Shown here: positions 43,001-51,706 of the stretch, piece by piece | Layout of the letters: every line of letters begins with the position of its first letter | Numbering within the stretch: position 1 is the first letter of the stretch | Source: a virus | Reading direction: 5' to 3' (one strand) | DNA: 64,000 nucleotides | IMG/VR virus record: IMGVR_UViG_3300005264_000255 | Coordinates: 1-64,000 of that record | Made by a program: the position numbers and the translations under genes | The notes under the pieces: generated by a model | Seen by the model: only the letters and a program-made list of their open reading frames with translations | Told to the model about the DNA's origin: nothing | The model's database searches: none

Positions 43001-43065
43001 TTGAAGATGTGGATTTTGAGATAACCAGTGATGATGACATCGTTATTGATATAGTAAGTAATTAA
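40054..43065 (+). CDS. large virion structural protein with duplicated module, 1003 aa
   Basis: This Asn/Tyr/Ile-rich protein has no catalytic motif. Two related segments occur at about residues 745-815 and 866-933. Each has the order Y-K-L-x-Y-x-N-I, a GVDILDTDKNNIFNIGS or GIHMVDINKNSIFNTGS stretch, a T-Q-S-x-x-S-L segment and NNHYI. The last 40 residues are acidic. A tail or head structural role is likely in this setting, and the repeats may be peripheral domains. It is a single-gene unit ending in the 43075 hairpin. Confidence 0.6.
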   Translation: MITLTTYYKNILNFINSLTIKIDDIQIHQNYQTYVKYNRMVPEQSDSKYYQNICGIKNINDYTVYINAYENIELTREYLNNDYLLKERLRLFSTDFNTLCLNNPGMTDYIRGCLSDNEMSDVLDAPNYTILDYDKTFLLSNELSIISELNIYIKQYMSRFHNVKYITEELYMPSLLSGLYNALFLKVISLKVKNILSYKTDAYHREVFFKSYKSLNNEMDLFNLETNIWVYGNLKRMKKNIGKNNILDNILLTIFDNNSIGVNNIRYVSDLPTLITNNLEKYNKEYYKNNYTLLSIDANLSGYSKSNTNYPLEKLESLLYENELVGNVTSDLIIDEMDEILADKSPTTENASKLFILDTPEKLNTYYYNSLILAISNFINIKDKNMFTFTLDYRNTVDSKIYKLDMIDVENIIIYTLAKYYKMTSNEFTIKFPGVYDNPNKEVLMKKTWYKDKLTPIVDYIMNAKDLNLNIYNRETMRRKFKSIREIDTKTWYVLSNIVDNVAKTDINYLYSGLLVNKEITYDMSVIDEYLGDKDLYRLIDSNSLDIVTELLCEITGIPVDHDSLIIDKFKKTIRFFNKVTSYTIDLLLDDSFTRTDVDNNTLTNNLNLSYKSLMEVRDINCKFYEDLKFCIRDTNFLDYDIRQVRDSHIHNTNEYTELPCVLDYDRVYTIPMLTGKFSRTMGKKYTLNIDENVFSDRGIGYYNSDQLANTNEHIDYSPVVQFGSSPMTPINVTTKTNIDVHPKKYKLEYTNIEKITDHLHGVDILDTDKNNIFNIGSTDKSSLNTQSAISLLTINAKHKTFINNHYINGLKYTVPIGKELEYFENRNLLEINPHMENIPLRQIGTPSVSQFSIVTDTGTRFTTTPYKLAYINIKRIIDNLSGIHMVDINKNSIFNTGSVDNFSLSTQSPMSLISVKTKQKIFNNHYITGMQSGTYTETGITDVDTVTSNVFTDKTDSISLSSIPEIGSIPISSNIKEYPDSFEDVDFEITSDDDIVIDIVSN

Positions 43066-43074
43066 TCTTAAATA

Positions 43075-43107
43075 TATAACTATACAGGCAACGCCTGTAT
43101 AGTTATA
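43075..43107. terminator. shared hairpin terminator
   Basis: A 15-bp perfect stem (TATAACTATACAGGC and complement) with a three-base loop lies between the plus stop (43065) and the minus stop (43103), which is in the stem. Confidence 0.75.
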
Positions 43108-43759
43108 AGTCAATTTTTAAATGCATTGCGTTAAAGTATGCTTTTAGTGTATTAGTCGTTCTAGTAGGTTTAGCATATTTCAGTATAGTCTCTGTATCAA
43201 TAGTACCATACTTTTTAATACCAGATATCATTAAGTTACTGGTATCAGCATCAGCACGAAGTTGATTCATCTCTATAGCTGCTTCAGATAAGTCCATACT
43301 GACCAATAATTGTAACTCACTATTACTCATCTTACTGGATCTACTGTCACCACTAACCTGCCCAGTAATACTATCTGTACTTTTATTGTTTTCAGCAACA
43401 GAAACACCTTTATCTACAGTCTGTTTTGTTCTTCTAAAAGGTAAAATATAAATAGCATTCTTGTTAAGTGTTTTTCTAGTAGGACCATCTACAGTTTCTC
43501 TATATAGATGTTGTGTTAACGGTCTTCCAAACCTCTTTAATAGTTTTAGATTATTCTCAACACTTATATTAGATATCTTAGCATCTACAGGAACTATTAC
43601 ATTTAATATATTATCTTCTAAATTTAACATAAAAGAATCGAACTCTTTATTATTCATGCGTTTAAACATATTAGTATAGAGTTCTATGTTAATCTTATCA
43701 GCCTTCATATCACCGATAGTCTTTAAAATCTCTTTCTCAATATCTCCTCTTTTACTCAT
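43103..43759 (-). CDS. unknown protein, 218 aa
   Basis: This is the last gene of the UvsX operon (46139-43103). It is helical with Lys/Arg-rich stretches, and a Ser-rich linker lies in the middle (SITGQVSGDSRSSKMSNSEL). No domain is recognised. It is four bases from the preceding gene, so probably coupled. Confidence 0.6.
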   Translation of the reverse strand: MSKRGDIEKEILKTIGDMKADKINIELYTNMFKRMNNKEFDSFMLNLEDNILNVIVPVDAKISNISVENNLKLLKRFGRPLTQHLYRETVDGPTRKTLNKNAIYILPFRRTKQTVDKGVSVAENNKSTDSITGQVSGDSRSSKMSNSELQLLVSMDLSEAAIEMNQLRADADTSNLMISGIKKYGTIDTETILKYAKPTRTTNTLKAYFNAMHLKIDL

Positions 43760-43763
43760 ATTG

Positions 43764-44480
43764 TTATCCTAATGGAATATATATCACATCTTTATTAACA
43801 CTACCAACATAGGTTAGTTCTTTACTTTTATCGCTGTTATTAATGATTGTCCATAATTTAGGTATATCTAAACCACTCCAGTTAATATCAGCTGTTTTAA
43901 TAGCCAAAACATCAAGTACCTTTACATCGTGTCTTAACTGCTTAGTCGGACCGACAGCTGTGTTAAGTTGGTCAGATAAATTTGCCATACCTAATCCAGT
44001 AATATCTAATGTGATTCTTTTAATAGTTTTCCCTATAAGACTCTTAGCTACTATAATATCATTTTCGACTTGTGTCTCTGGAAATGTTAAATTACTCACA
44101 TACTTATCTGTATATCTAATAGAGTCATATATTACTATATCACTTACTAATGTTTTACGGATAAAGTCATCAGCATCAATATCTTCTATCATAGGGAGAT
44201 TAACCAATTGATTAGTTAAAGAATCAAAGAAGATTACATTATTAAAACCTTGACTATTCAATGATTTACATATATATGTTAAGTTAGTCTTAGCAATATT
44301 AGTATCCACTACATTATTTATAATATCCTCTATAACTATATCTGTAGTCTGTATTAATGAATTTTCAATGAACTTAGGAGTAAGAGTCAATATTGGTAGA
44401 AACTTTTCCTTATTAACCTTGATTACACAATTCTCTTCAGAATTAATTGTGTTTACTATTTTATAAACCTTGTTACTCAT
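43764..44480 (-). CDS. unknown protein, 238 aa
   Basis: The protein is rich in Ile, Thr and Asp with alternating strands. The central LIGKTIKRITLDITGLGMAN and later VGPTKQLRHDVKVLDVLAIK look like a folded beta domain, possibly a structural or DNA-binding partner of the UvsX-like protein. No named family. It lies one base from the 44482 gene. Confidence 0.6.
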   Translation of the reverse strand: MSNKVYKIVNTINSEENCVIKVNKEKFLPILTLTPKFIENSLIQTTDIVIEDIINNVVDTNIAKTNLTYICKSLNSQGFNNVIFFDSLTNQLVNLPMIEDIDADDFIRKTLVSDIVIYDSIRYTDKYVSNLTFPETQVENDIIVAKSLIGKTIKRITLDITGLGMANLSDQLNTAVGPTKQLRHDVKVLDVLAIKTADINWSGLDIPKLWTIINNSDKSKELTYVGSVNKDVIYIPLG

Positions 44481-44481
44481 T

Positions 44482-44811
44482 TTACAACCTTTTATGTTTT
44501 ATTAAGAATGGTATAACAGTATCTCTCAATGAAGATAACCAGACGTTATTTGATTGTCTTAAATCAAGAAGTGCCAATGATGAAGATGCATCGCTAATAT
44601 GTAAACTTGCAGCTATGAGTACTTTACTTGTTAATATTCTATTAATAAGTATTTTCTGAATCATATCATTTCTAGTTAATACGGTTTTATCCATTATAAG
44701 CATTTCTATATATAGATTATCAGCACTGGTCTCATCTATCTCTTTAACTAGGTTTAAAAAACTATCACCAATAGTTCCTGCTACTTCCTCATTTATCTTC
44801 TTTTTACTCAT
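44482..44811 (-). CDS. unknown helical protein, 109 aa
   Basis: It overlaps the recombinase gene by four bases (ATGA). It is mainly helical with a basic N-terminus (MSKKKINEEVAG) and ends FLIKHKRL. Recombinase operons often carry a small mediator here (UvsY-like), but the sequence gives no direct support for that. Confidence 0.6.
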   Translation of the reverse strand: MSKKKINEEVAGTIGDSFLNLVKEIDETSADNLYIEMLIMDKTVLTRNDMIQKILINRILTSKVLIAASLHISDASSSLALLDLRQSNNVWLSSLRDTVIPFLIKHKRL

Positions 44812-46139
44812 TTCTTCTCCTTAATTTCTTTTTTAAACCAATATGGTTCATATACACCAGCGGCAGCTTTTAATATATCTAATGTTGAGAATGGTAGTAA
44901 TTCTGTTTTATACTGATTGGGAGTATGCCATGTTCTAGTTTTACTTAGAATAAAATCCCAATCATAACCACGCTCTATCATTCTAGTATATAACTCCTCT
45001 GGTGTACATAGATACTTTGCGTATTGTTTCATAAATATCGTCATCTGATACATTTCACCTATAATAGTTAATGCATTTCTTAATTTAGGGTCATTATCAA
45101 TTTTACTCCTAACTGTAGTTCTACCTAATTTAACCTCAGGATAGATGGCTACAGAATAAGAAAGGTTATTTCCTACTAAACCATATTTGTTAGTTTTAAT
45201 AAGGTGAAAATATGAAAGTTCTGATAGGACACCCTCACTCTGACTAACAAGTATCTCTATGACATAACCGCTAGGTCCTGACTTACTTCTTAATTGTTTT
45301 AATTTAACTATGTTTAAATCAGTAGCTACATCTTCCTTACCCCTAGGATACTCAGGCATCTTAGTAGTATTATTCATAAAAACACTACTGTCAAATGCCT
45401 GCCAGAATGATGTCGATAAAAATAATAACTTATCTGATATACCTTTTATCTTTTGTCCTCTTTTAACATGTTGTAGTGCTTTATTTGGTTGTGGTGCGTA
45501 TGGTCCACTTGCCATGTTTATCTCATTACCAACATGTGCAGTTAAAATAAAATTAGTATCTGTGTTATATGAAAGATTTGGTAATTCTCTAACTACCTTA
45601 GTCTTGAATAATCCTTGTTGCATAAATAGAGTATTACTATTATCAACATCACCTCTTTCTACAACATCAGTAGTTTTACTAGATTCAAATTCAGAGAAAC
45701 TATCTATCTCTATAAAACTAGGTATTTTAACCTCTAAAGGTTTGTTAGTTATTCTGTTAACAAAACAGGTATATACCATCTTATTAGACTTATCTTTCTT
45801 CTTCTCTTCAGCAGCTTTATATACAAGGTCTAACCAGTCATCAGCATTCATATCAGCTTTCATTATGTATGACCATGTATCAGGGTTAAATAGTGGTTCA
45901 GGTTTGATGTATTTCATTCTTACTGATAAACTGTTTATCCTGTCTAGGTTCATAACCATATTGTTTTCAGTATCATAGGTATGCATAGTTACTTGTTTAT
46001 TATCATTTTTTAGACTGTAGTTTAATCTATCAGCAGCAGTTAACATTATGTAGTGAGATATAGTAGATTTAAAACTGTTACCTATTCCTGCTATTGCTGT
46101 TATGTTAATTGATACTGGGTTAGTTGATTTAATTTTCAT
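44808..46139 (-). CDS. UvsX/RecA-like recombinase, 443 aa
   Basis: The Walker A motif AGIGNSFKST (K24) has the S-F-K-S form seen in T4 UvsX and not the RecA G-K-T form. IEIDSFSEF near residue 144 fits a Walker B aspartate. TDTNFILTAHVGNEINMASG, with a later basic Gln/Lys-rich loop, fits the region of the DNA-binding loops. Such proteins coat single-stranded DNA and pair it with homologous duplex. The C-terminus ends in a Lys/Glu-rich tail. AAAGGAAATTCA precedes the ATG, and it heads a four-gene operon. Confidence 0.65.
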   Translation of the reverse strand: MKIKSTNPVSINITAIAGIGNSFKSTISHYIMLTAADRLNYSLKNDNKQVTMHTYDTENNMVMNLDRINSLSVRMKYIKPEPLFNPDTWSYIMKADMNADDWLDLVYKAAEEKKKDKSNKMVYTCFVNRITNKPLEVKIPSFIEIDSFSEFESSKTTDVVERGDVDNSNTLFMQQGLFKTKVVRELPNLSYNTDTNFILTAHVGNEINMASGPYAPQPNKALQHVKRGQKIKGISDKLLFLSTSFWQAFDSSVFMNNTTKMPEYPRGKEDVATDLNIVKLKQLRSKSGPSGYVIEILVSQSEGVLSELSYFHLIKTNKYGLVGNNLSYSVAIYPEVKLGRTTVRSKIDNDPKLRNALTIIGEMYQMTIFMKQYAKYLCTPEELYTRMIERGYDWDFILSKTRTWHTPNQYKTELLPFSTLDILKAAAGVYEPYWFKKEIKEKK

Positions 46140-46217
46140 TGAATTTCCTTTTAGTTTACTATTCAGTTAAATTAATGATGTTAAAAAAGGAAATAAACTT
46201 AGTTATTATTTTTTAAT

Positions 46218-46221
46218 TTGA
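46218..46221 (+). promoter_or_regulatory. TTGA-type leader element
   Basis: TTGAATTAAATATATAAAGG precedes the tail operon gene at 46248. Confidence 0.45.
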
Positions 46222-46247
46222 ATTAAATATATAAAGGAGTTTATGAT

Positions 46248-48059
46248 ATGTTATATAATATTGGTGAATGGAAATCTGAAACAGGACTTATTCACAACAA
46301 AACATCTTGGAAATTAACCAGAGATGTGGACGGTTTAATGATTGAAGAAGAAGTTGTAGAAAGTGATACATCTCTTAATGCATGGGAAGTTAAAAAGATT
46401 ATCCCTACAGGTGAGATATGGTATGTTAGTGCCTTGAGACACTTAATAGATACTGCAGGTAATGATATATCCAATAATAAATGGATAGGACCATATCCTG
46501 TCATTAGTGATGAGTCTAATGTTAGTGACTATTTAGCTCCAGAGTTTTACATATCTGAACCTTATATAAACAAGTTGGCTTATGTACCAGGTATGGGCAT
46601 TAACTTATCTGTTAATATGTACGAGAGTAATGTGGCATATGATCGTACTCTTCTACTAATAAAGGATGATAATAACATCATTATCTATAAGGCAGAGTTA
46701 AATCTAACTAAAGATACATTGGATTATCAGATACCTATTAGTGCTTTCAATTTTACAGATAAAAATGTATTACAAATTGAAATAGTTAATATTGCTAAAC
46801 ATTCTACGGTATCTCCTATATGTAGAGAACATATTATTTTAAAAGATGTTTATTATAATATAATCGGTAATACGTTAGGACTGAATCCACTTGAATCTAA
46901 TTCGTTTACAGTTAAAGGTACAGCGTCGTTACCTGTTATTGTTAATAGTGTTAAGCTATTAAATACTAAAAGAGAGTTTATTTGTGATTGTATTATTGAG
47001 ACAGATGGTTTTACAGTTCCTGCTGTCATGACACATAACCAAAGTTACCTAGTAGAAACAGTTTTAGAGTATACTGATGAGAATATTAAAAGTAAATTAG
47101 TAACTGATTATCTTTATTTAAGTACTATGTTACTTACTGAAAAGACCAATATAGATCCTAATTATAAATACGAGTATACACTTAGTCAAGTCAAGTCGAT
47201 TAACTTGGGTACTAGTAATGATAACTTAGTTAGTGATATAGGATATAATACTGAAGAAATGTTTAGTAATCTAATACCTATTATAGGTAAGGTTAGTAAT
47301 AAGTTAGATAACTATATATATGACTCAGAATTAAATAACTTTATCGTAGGTAAATCATCTACATATGATTTTGATATGCCTCATACATTTAGATTATTAA
47401 CTAAAGATAGAGGTTACTTATCTTATAGTCTAAACGATAGACTTGTTATTGAAGTACTTAAATATGATGCCTATACAAACACCTTTACTAATCTAGTTAC
47501 TATAACTACAAATATCCGTACATCTAGTGGTAACATAGGTAAAGTTGTAGAGATGAATGATGAGTATTATGTATTTGGTTTAAATCCTGATAATACACAA
47601 GAGATAAATGTCTATAAGTTAGACATCATGTCGTTAACATTAACTTTAATTAAATCAGTGATTATAGATAAACCTTTAACCGATTTAACGGCTACTTCTT
47701 TAAGTGATACAGAAATCATTATAACACCGTTTGGGGAAGATGTTAATAGATTATATAAGTATAATATCACACAGAACAATATAGATGTTACATTAGCAAT
47801 GCCTTATAGTTTTATAGGTACTGAGCAAATGAGTGTTAAATTAAGAAATGGTAATATTCTTAATGTTAAGACTAATTATGTAACTTCTAACCTAGAAGTT
47901 TTCTATATGGATACTGTTAAAAATGTTATTGAAGATATGTCATATGACCTAGGTTTAAATGTAGGAGTTACTATCCAGAACATATCCATGTTAAGAAATG
48001 GTAAAGTACTTTTAACTACTAAAACAGATAATCATGTTTATATATATGAATTAAAATAA
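46248..48059 (+). CDS. virion protein with propeller-like C-terminal half, 603 aa
   Basis: The N-terminal 330 residues are beta-rich and immunoglobulin-like in rhythm. From about residue 350 there are repeated strand units of about 45 residues with G-x-(I/V)-L or similar ends (MSVKLRNGNILNV, MLRNGKVLLTTKTDNHVYIY), as in Kelch-type beta propellers. Such domains occur in tail fibres and receptor-binding proteins. The gene lies just before the sheath, so a tail location is likely. It has its own strong terminator at 48062. Confidence 0.55.
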   Translation: MLYNIGEWKSETGLIHNKTSWKLTRDVDGLMIEEEVVESDTSLNAWEVKKIIPTGEIWYVSALRHLIDTAGNDISNNKWIGPYPVISDESNVSDYLAPEFYISEPYINKLAYVPGMGINLSVNMYESNVAYDRTLLLIKDDNNIIIYKAELNLTKDTLDYQIPISAFNFTDKNVLQIEIVNIAKHSTVSPICREHIILKDVYYNIIGNTLGLNPLESNSFTVKGTASLPVIVNSVKLLNTKREFICDCIIETDGFTVPAVMTHNQSYLVETVLEYTDENIKSKLVTDYLYLSTMLLTEKTNIDPNYKYEYTLSQVKSINLGTSNDNLVSDIGYNTEEMFSNLIPIIGKVSNKLDNYIYDSELNNFIVGKSSTYDFDMPHTFRLLTKDRGYLSYSLNDRLVIEVLKYDAYTNTFTNLVTITTNIRTSSGNIGKVVEMNDEYYVFGLNPDNTQEINVYKLDIMSLTLTLIKSVIIDKPLTDLTATSLSDTEIIITPFGEDVNRLYKYNITQNNIDVTLAMPYSFIGTEQMSVKLRNGNILNVKTNYVTSNLEVFYMDTVKNVIEDMSYDLGLNVGVTIQNISMLRNGKVLLTTKTDNHVYIYELK

Positions 48060-48061
48060 TT

Positions 48062-48100
48062 TTATAAGGAATGGATAATATCCATTCCTTATAATTTTTT
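48062..48100 (+). terminator. intrinsic terminator with T6 tract
   Basis: TTATAAGGAATGGA pairs with TCCATTCCTTATAA around a five-base loop, followed by TTTTTT. It separates the 46248 gene from the sheath and tube genes. Confidence 0.85.
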
Positions 48101-48160
48101 AACTTAATACAATGATGATTTTAAATCTAATCATAAAAAATAAATAAATGAGGTAAGATT

Positions 48161-50287
48161 ATGAATGTTAATATAACTAATGCGGCTTCCCAAGTAATAC
48201 ACCTAGGTACGCTGGATAGTAGTGCGTTACCTGTTGTACCTACTACGGTTACTGTATCTACACATGTTCCTAGTGTTTTAGGATTTGGCAGTATGGGTCC
48301 TGATACTAAAGAATTTTTAGATGGTACTAGACTTAAGGCGTTATATGGTAGTGATACTTTTGATAGAACAAAAGATTTCTTTACACATACAACAAGACTA
48401 GCTGAAATTGTTACTGGTGCTGGTAACTCTATTATGTATACTAGAATTATCCCTGAGGATAACAAAACTATTGCTAATACAACATTATATTTAGATGTTT
48501 TAAAAGATACTGTAAACGTTTACAAACGTTATGCTGATGGTAGTTTTGCTTACGATGGCAATGGTGATAAGGTAGTCGATAAGACTGTTGAAGGTTATAG
48601 ATTAAAACTGATAGCTGAGTCTTCTGATACAGATGATATTTTAACTGACTTTGGTGCTAAGGTATCTAAACCAGGTTACATGACTGATATGGATGGTAAA
48701 AAATCTACTATGATTCCTATCATAGAAAGACGTGCTAAATATAAAGGTAAAACTTATAATGACTATGGTCAAGTATTCTCAGTACCTACTATAGAAGATG
48801 TAGATAATACTATTATAACTTCTAATTTAGCTTTACCATATGAATTTGGTATGTCTAAAAGAGCTGATAAAAATAGTACTGGTTATCCTGTTGCTAATAT
48901 ATTCGGTAGTAACTATAACCAATTTGTATTTATGAAAGATGCTGTTGATAATTTAGATAGTAAAGTAGATTTTACAAGTACTTGTAAAAAATGGTATAAC
49001 CTAACTAACAAGTTATATTCTTTGGTATATCCTAGAATGGAAAAACCATATGTTTATTTCAAAAACTTAGATGGTATTTTAGAAGATCTAATGGTTGCTG
49101 AAGCTGAGTATGTTAACGGTATGGTTACAGATATTGAAGGTGTAGAAACATCTACTTTTAGCTGGATGGACTTTGTAGAGGGATATACTGCTTCTGAACA
49201 ATTTCGCTTATTAAATCCTTTTACAGCTATGTCGATTAAAAAGGTACCTAACTTTACATTCTATATGGATGATAGTGTTGTTGAAATGGCTCCTAATCAT
49301 AAAGAAGCTTATTTTAGTAGATCAACTCCTATCTATTTAGATAATGGTGCTGATGGTACTCTTAGTCAAGAAAACCTTGAGAAAGGTGTTAGTTTATTTA
49401 TGGAGAAATATTTAGATCCTAACAGTAACGTTATGAGTGTTGCTAACAACCTAGAAAACGTTATGTACGATTCTGGTTTTGAAATTGATACTAAGAAAGA
49501 TTTAATTAACTTTATTAGTCTTAGAAAAGACACATTCCTAGGTTTAAGTACTAGAGTAAATTCTCTAGGTGATGATAAAGTAGATACTCTTGTTAAGCAG
49601 AGAGCTATAGGTGTTTCTTTAAAAGCTGCGTTAGCTTTAGCTCCTGAATCAGTTTTCTTTAATACAAGTGTAGCTAGAGCTATTATAGTTGTAGGTTCTG
49701 GTATAGATGTTTTAGATCCTTCTGAACATAGATATCCTTTACTTATGGATATTGTTGCAAAAGCTGCTAAAATGATGGGTGGTACTAGTTGGAAATCTGA
49801 GTTCTTATTTGATCGTGGTGGTAAGAATGAAATTATTAATTATTCAGATATTGAACCAAAAGAAATACCAGCTGGTGTAATTGCTGATTTATGGAACATT
49901 GGATTAATCTGGCCACAATACATCGATAGAGGTAAATATTGTTTCCCAGCTATGAATAGTGTTTATGATATTGACTCATCTGCATTAGGAAACTTCTTTG
50001 CAGGTATTGCTTTAACTATTACTACTAAAGAAGCTGATGCTGTTGGTAGATTATATAATGGTGACATGTCATTGAGTCCTAATGAGTTTATCGCAACTAT
50101 TGAATCTGAATTGATTACTCGTTTAGATGGAAAGTTTGGTGGTATATTACAAACATCTACTAAAGCACGTATTAGTGATTTTGATGCATTACGTGGATAC
50201 AGTTATACTGTTAATACACAATTAACTGGTGGTATCATGAAAACAGTTATGATTCACTATAACGAAATGTTAAACAACATAGAATAA
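48161..50287 (+). CDS. contractile tail sheath protein, 708 aa
   Basis: Size and pattern fit the phiKZ-type sheath. The C-terminal third (DLWNIGLIWPQYIDRGKYCF, then YTVNTQLTGGIMKTVMIHYN) matches the conserved sheath core that docks on neighbouring subunits. It is followed 25 nt later by the tube gene, the standard order. The sheath contracts to drive the tube through the host envelope. Codons use less extreme A/T than many neighbours, as expected for an abundant protein. GAGGTAAGATT precedes the ATG. Confidence 0.85.
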   Translation: MNVNITNAASQVIHLGTLDSSALPVVPTTVTVSTHVPSVLGFGSMGPDTKEFLDGTRLKALYGSDTFDRTKDFFTHTTRLAEIVTGAGNSIMYTRIIPEDNKTIANTTLYLDVLKDTVNVYKRYADGSFAYDGNGDKVVDKTVEGYRLKLIAESSDTDDILTDFGAKVSKPGYMTDMDGKKSTMIPIIERRAKYKGKTYNDYGQVFSVPTIEDVDNTIITSNLALPYEFGMSKRADKNSTGYPVANIFGSNYNQFVFMKDAVDNLDSKVDFTSTCKKWYNLTNKLYSLVYPRMEKPYVYFKNLDGILEDLMVAEAEYVNGMVTDIEGVETSTFSWMDFVEGYTASEQFRLLNPFTAMSIKKVPNFTFYMDDSVVEMAPNHKEAYFSRSTPIYLDNGADGTLSQENLEKGVSLFMEKYLDPNSNVMSVANNLENVMYDSGFEIDTKKDLINFISLRKDTFLGLSTRVNSLGDDKVDTLVKQRAIGVSLKAALALAPESVFFNTSVARAIIVVGSGIDVLDPSEHRYPLLMDIVAKAAKMMGGTSWKSEFLFDRGGKNEIINYSDIEPKEIPAGVIADLWNIGLIWPQYIDRGKYCFPAMNSVYDIDSSALGNFFAGIALTITTKEADAVGRLYNGDMSLSPNEFIATIESELITRLDGKFGGILQTSTKARISDFDALRGYSYTVNTQLTGGIMKTVMIHYNEMLNNIE

Positions 50288-50311
50288 ATTAAATAAATAA
50301 AAGGATATGTT

Positions 50312-51106
50312 ATGGCAAGAAATAATGTTAAGACAATAAACGTAGATAACAGTTATTTAAAATCTGATGATATTAATGACTATGGTGTTACTGACTTACC
50401 TAGTATAGATATTAGACATGGTGGACAGTGGGGTAGATTACCTCGTATTGGTGGATTAGATAACGATGAAAACATTCATGAATGGATGCATGAACAACGC
50501 TATCAAAAGCGTGATGTTATTCCAATAGTACTTAACGCACCTAGAGGTTTTGATTTATTTCCTAATGGAGGTACATTTAAACAAGGTGTCAAGGCTATGC
50601 TGGAAGTTCATGCTAAAACTATTACAGGCATAGATAGCTCGTTAACTATGGAAGTTAAGGAACATGACCTAGGTATCAATGGTGGTAAGTTTAGAGAGGT
50701 CACAGGCTCTACAAGAGCCTCTACTGACATAACTATTACTGTAGAAGAAAAAGAAGGTAACCCTTTTGAAATTCTTTTAGATGTATGGTGTCGTTATCTA
50801 TTAGATGATCCAGATTTACATGCACCACTTATTACTAGATTGTTAGATATTGGAGAAATACCTGCTGTATGGTCTGATGATTATAAATCAATGACTGCCT
50901 TATTCATAGAGCCAGATGTACTATTAAGAAAACCTGTACATGCATGGTTAGTATGTAATTTATTCCCAGATACTAATCCAGACATCACTGGTAGTAAAGA
51001 CAAGATGGCTGCAAATGAGTTTAAAGATATGAAAAAAAAACAAAAAAAAACTATAACAATAGTCCTTTCGGACTATTGTTATATAATTATTACTAACCTG
51101 CAATAA
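50312..51106 (+). CDS. tail tube protein (C-terminal end uncertain)
   Basis: The gene lies directly behind the sheath, with AAGGATATGTT before the ATG. The body (residues about 1-236) has the tube pattern with an N-terminal RHGGQWGRLPRIGG and strand-rich core (TGSTRASTDITITVEEKEGN). The last 30 codons read through two A9 runs and the terminator hairpin at 51052, giving an odd tail (KKKQKKTITIVL...). A miscounted A in either run would place the stop at the hairpin, as in other genes here. The tube is the inner channel for DNA. Confidence 0.8.
   Translation: MARNNVKTINVDNSYLKSDDINDYGVTDLPSIDIRHGGQWGRLPRIGGLDNDENIHEWMHEQRYQKRDVIPIVLNAPRGFDLFPNGGTFKQGVKAMLEVHAKTITGIDSSLTMEVKEHDLGINGGKFREVTGSTRASTDITITVEEKEGNPFEILLDVWCRYLLDDPDLHAPLITRLLDIGEIPAVWSDDYKSMTALFIEPDVLLRKPVHAWLVCNLFPDTNPDITGSKDKMAANEFKDMKKKQKKTITIVLSDYCYIIITNLQ
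51052..51083. terminator. shared hairpin terminator with long A/T tract
   Basis: A 14-bp perfect stem (TATAACAATAGTCC and complement) with a TTTC loop is preceded by two A9 runs, which give T9 tracts behind the hairpin on the minus strand. It ends the 51093 gene and probably the tube gene. Confidence 0.8.
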
Positions 51107-51575
51107 GTGCTTGTAATCTTTTCTCAGCATCTTTGATAACTTTTTTATGTATACCAAAACGACTAGATGTTGTTGTCATATTGATTTTAGGTCTACGTAC
51201 AATGTCTTCAGGTTTCTTACTACCAACAACCAGACTAATCTTTCTAGTCATATCGATATCATACTGGATAGTATCTTTTTTATCCAATCCAAATGGCAGT
51301 TTAGCATGAATACTTTTGTTTTCCTTATTTGCTTTATAAATACCCTCAGCAGCATCAACAATTTTTGCATAAGAAGAACTTAAATAGTCTTTATCGAATG
51401 TAGCAACTTTACTTAACGTTTCTTCATCGATACCAGCTTCTTTAGCTTTTTCAACATATAGTTTTTTATCGACAGTGATTGTTGTAACATTATCTTCAGT
51501 TTCTTGCACTAACTCTACATCTGCAAAGCTCACAGGTTTAATTTCTTCAACTTCTACTTTAACATCAGTACTCAT
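51093..51575 (-). CDS. acidic early-type protein, 160 aa
   Basis: The N-terminal 50 residues are acidic (VKVEVEEIKPVSFADVELVQ), followed by helices and a basic C-terminus (IHKKVIKDAEKRLQALIAG). No domain is recognised. It is a single-gene unit with a CATATTAC variant promoter at 51630 and AAAGGAG before the ATG. It lies between the tube gene and another tail gene but is transcribed the other way, which fits an early gene inserted in a late region. Confidence 0.65.
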   Translation of the reverse strand: MSTDVKVEVEEIKPVSFADVELVQETEDNVTTITVDKKLYVEKAKEAGIDEETLSKVATFDKDYLSSSYAKIVDAAEGIYKANKENKSIHAKLPFGLDKKDTIQYDIDMTRKISLVVGSKKPEDIVRRPKINMTTTSSRFGIHKKVIKDAEKRLQALIAG

Positions 51576-51629
51576 TGGTACTCCTTTTTTGTTTATGTAT
51601 TAACGATTATCTATAATAGACTCATTTAA

Positions 51630-51637
51630 GTAATATG
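51630..51637 (-). promoter_or_regulatory. early-type promoter, CATATTAC variant
   Basis: ATACATATTACTTAAATGAG on minus lies 55 nt before the gene at 51575 and matches the other early-type cores except for one base. Confidence 0.5.
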
Positions 51638-51675
51638 TATATAAAAAAATATAGAAATAAAAAATTACTTTTATC

Positions 51676-51679
51676 TTGA
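51676..51679 (+). promoter_or_regulatory. TTGA-type leader element
   Basis: TTGACCGTAAATATGAATATAAAGG precedes the tail gene at 51707, back to back with the early-type promoter at 51630. Confidence 0.4.
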
Positions 51680-51706
51680 CCGTAAATATGAATATAAAGG
51701 ATTACC

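Noticed and set aside
45310-45978. 222-codon plus-strand frame inside the UvsX-like gene
   Set aside because: Antisense shadow of clear recombinase motifs.
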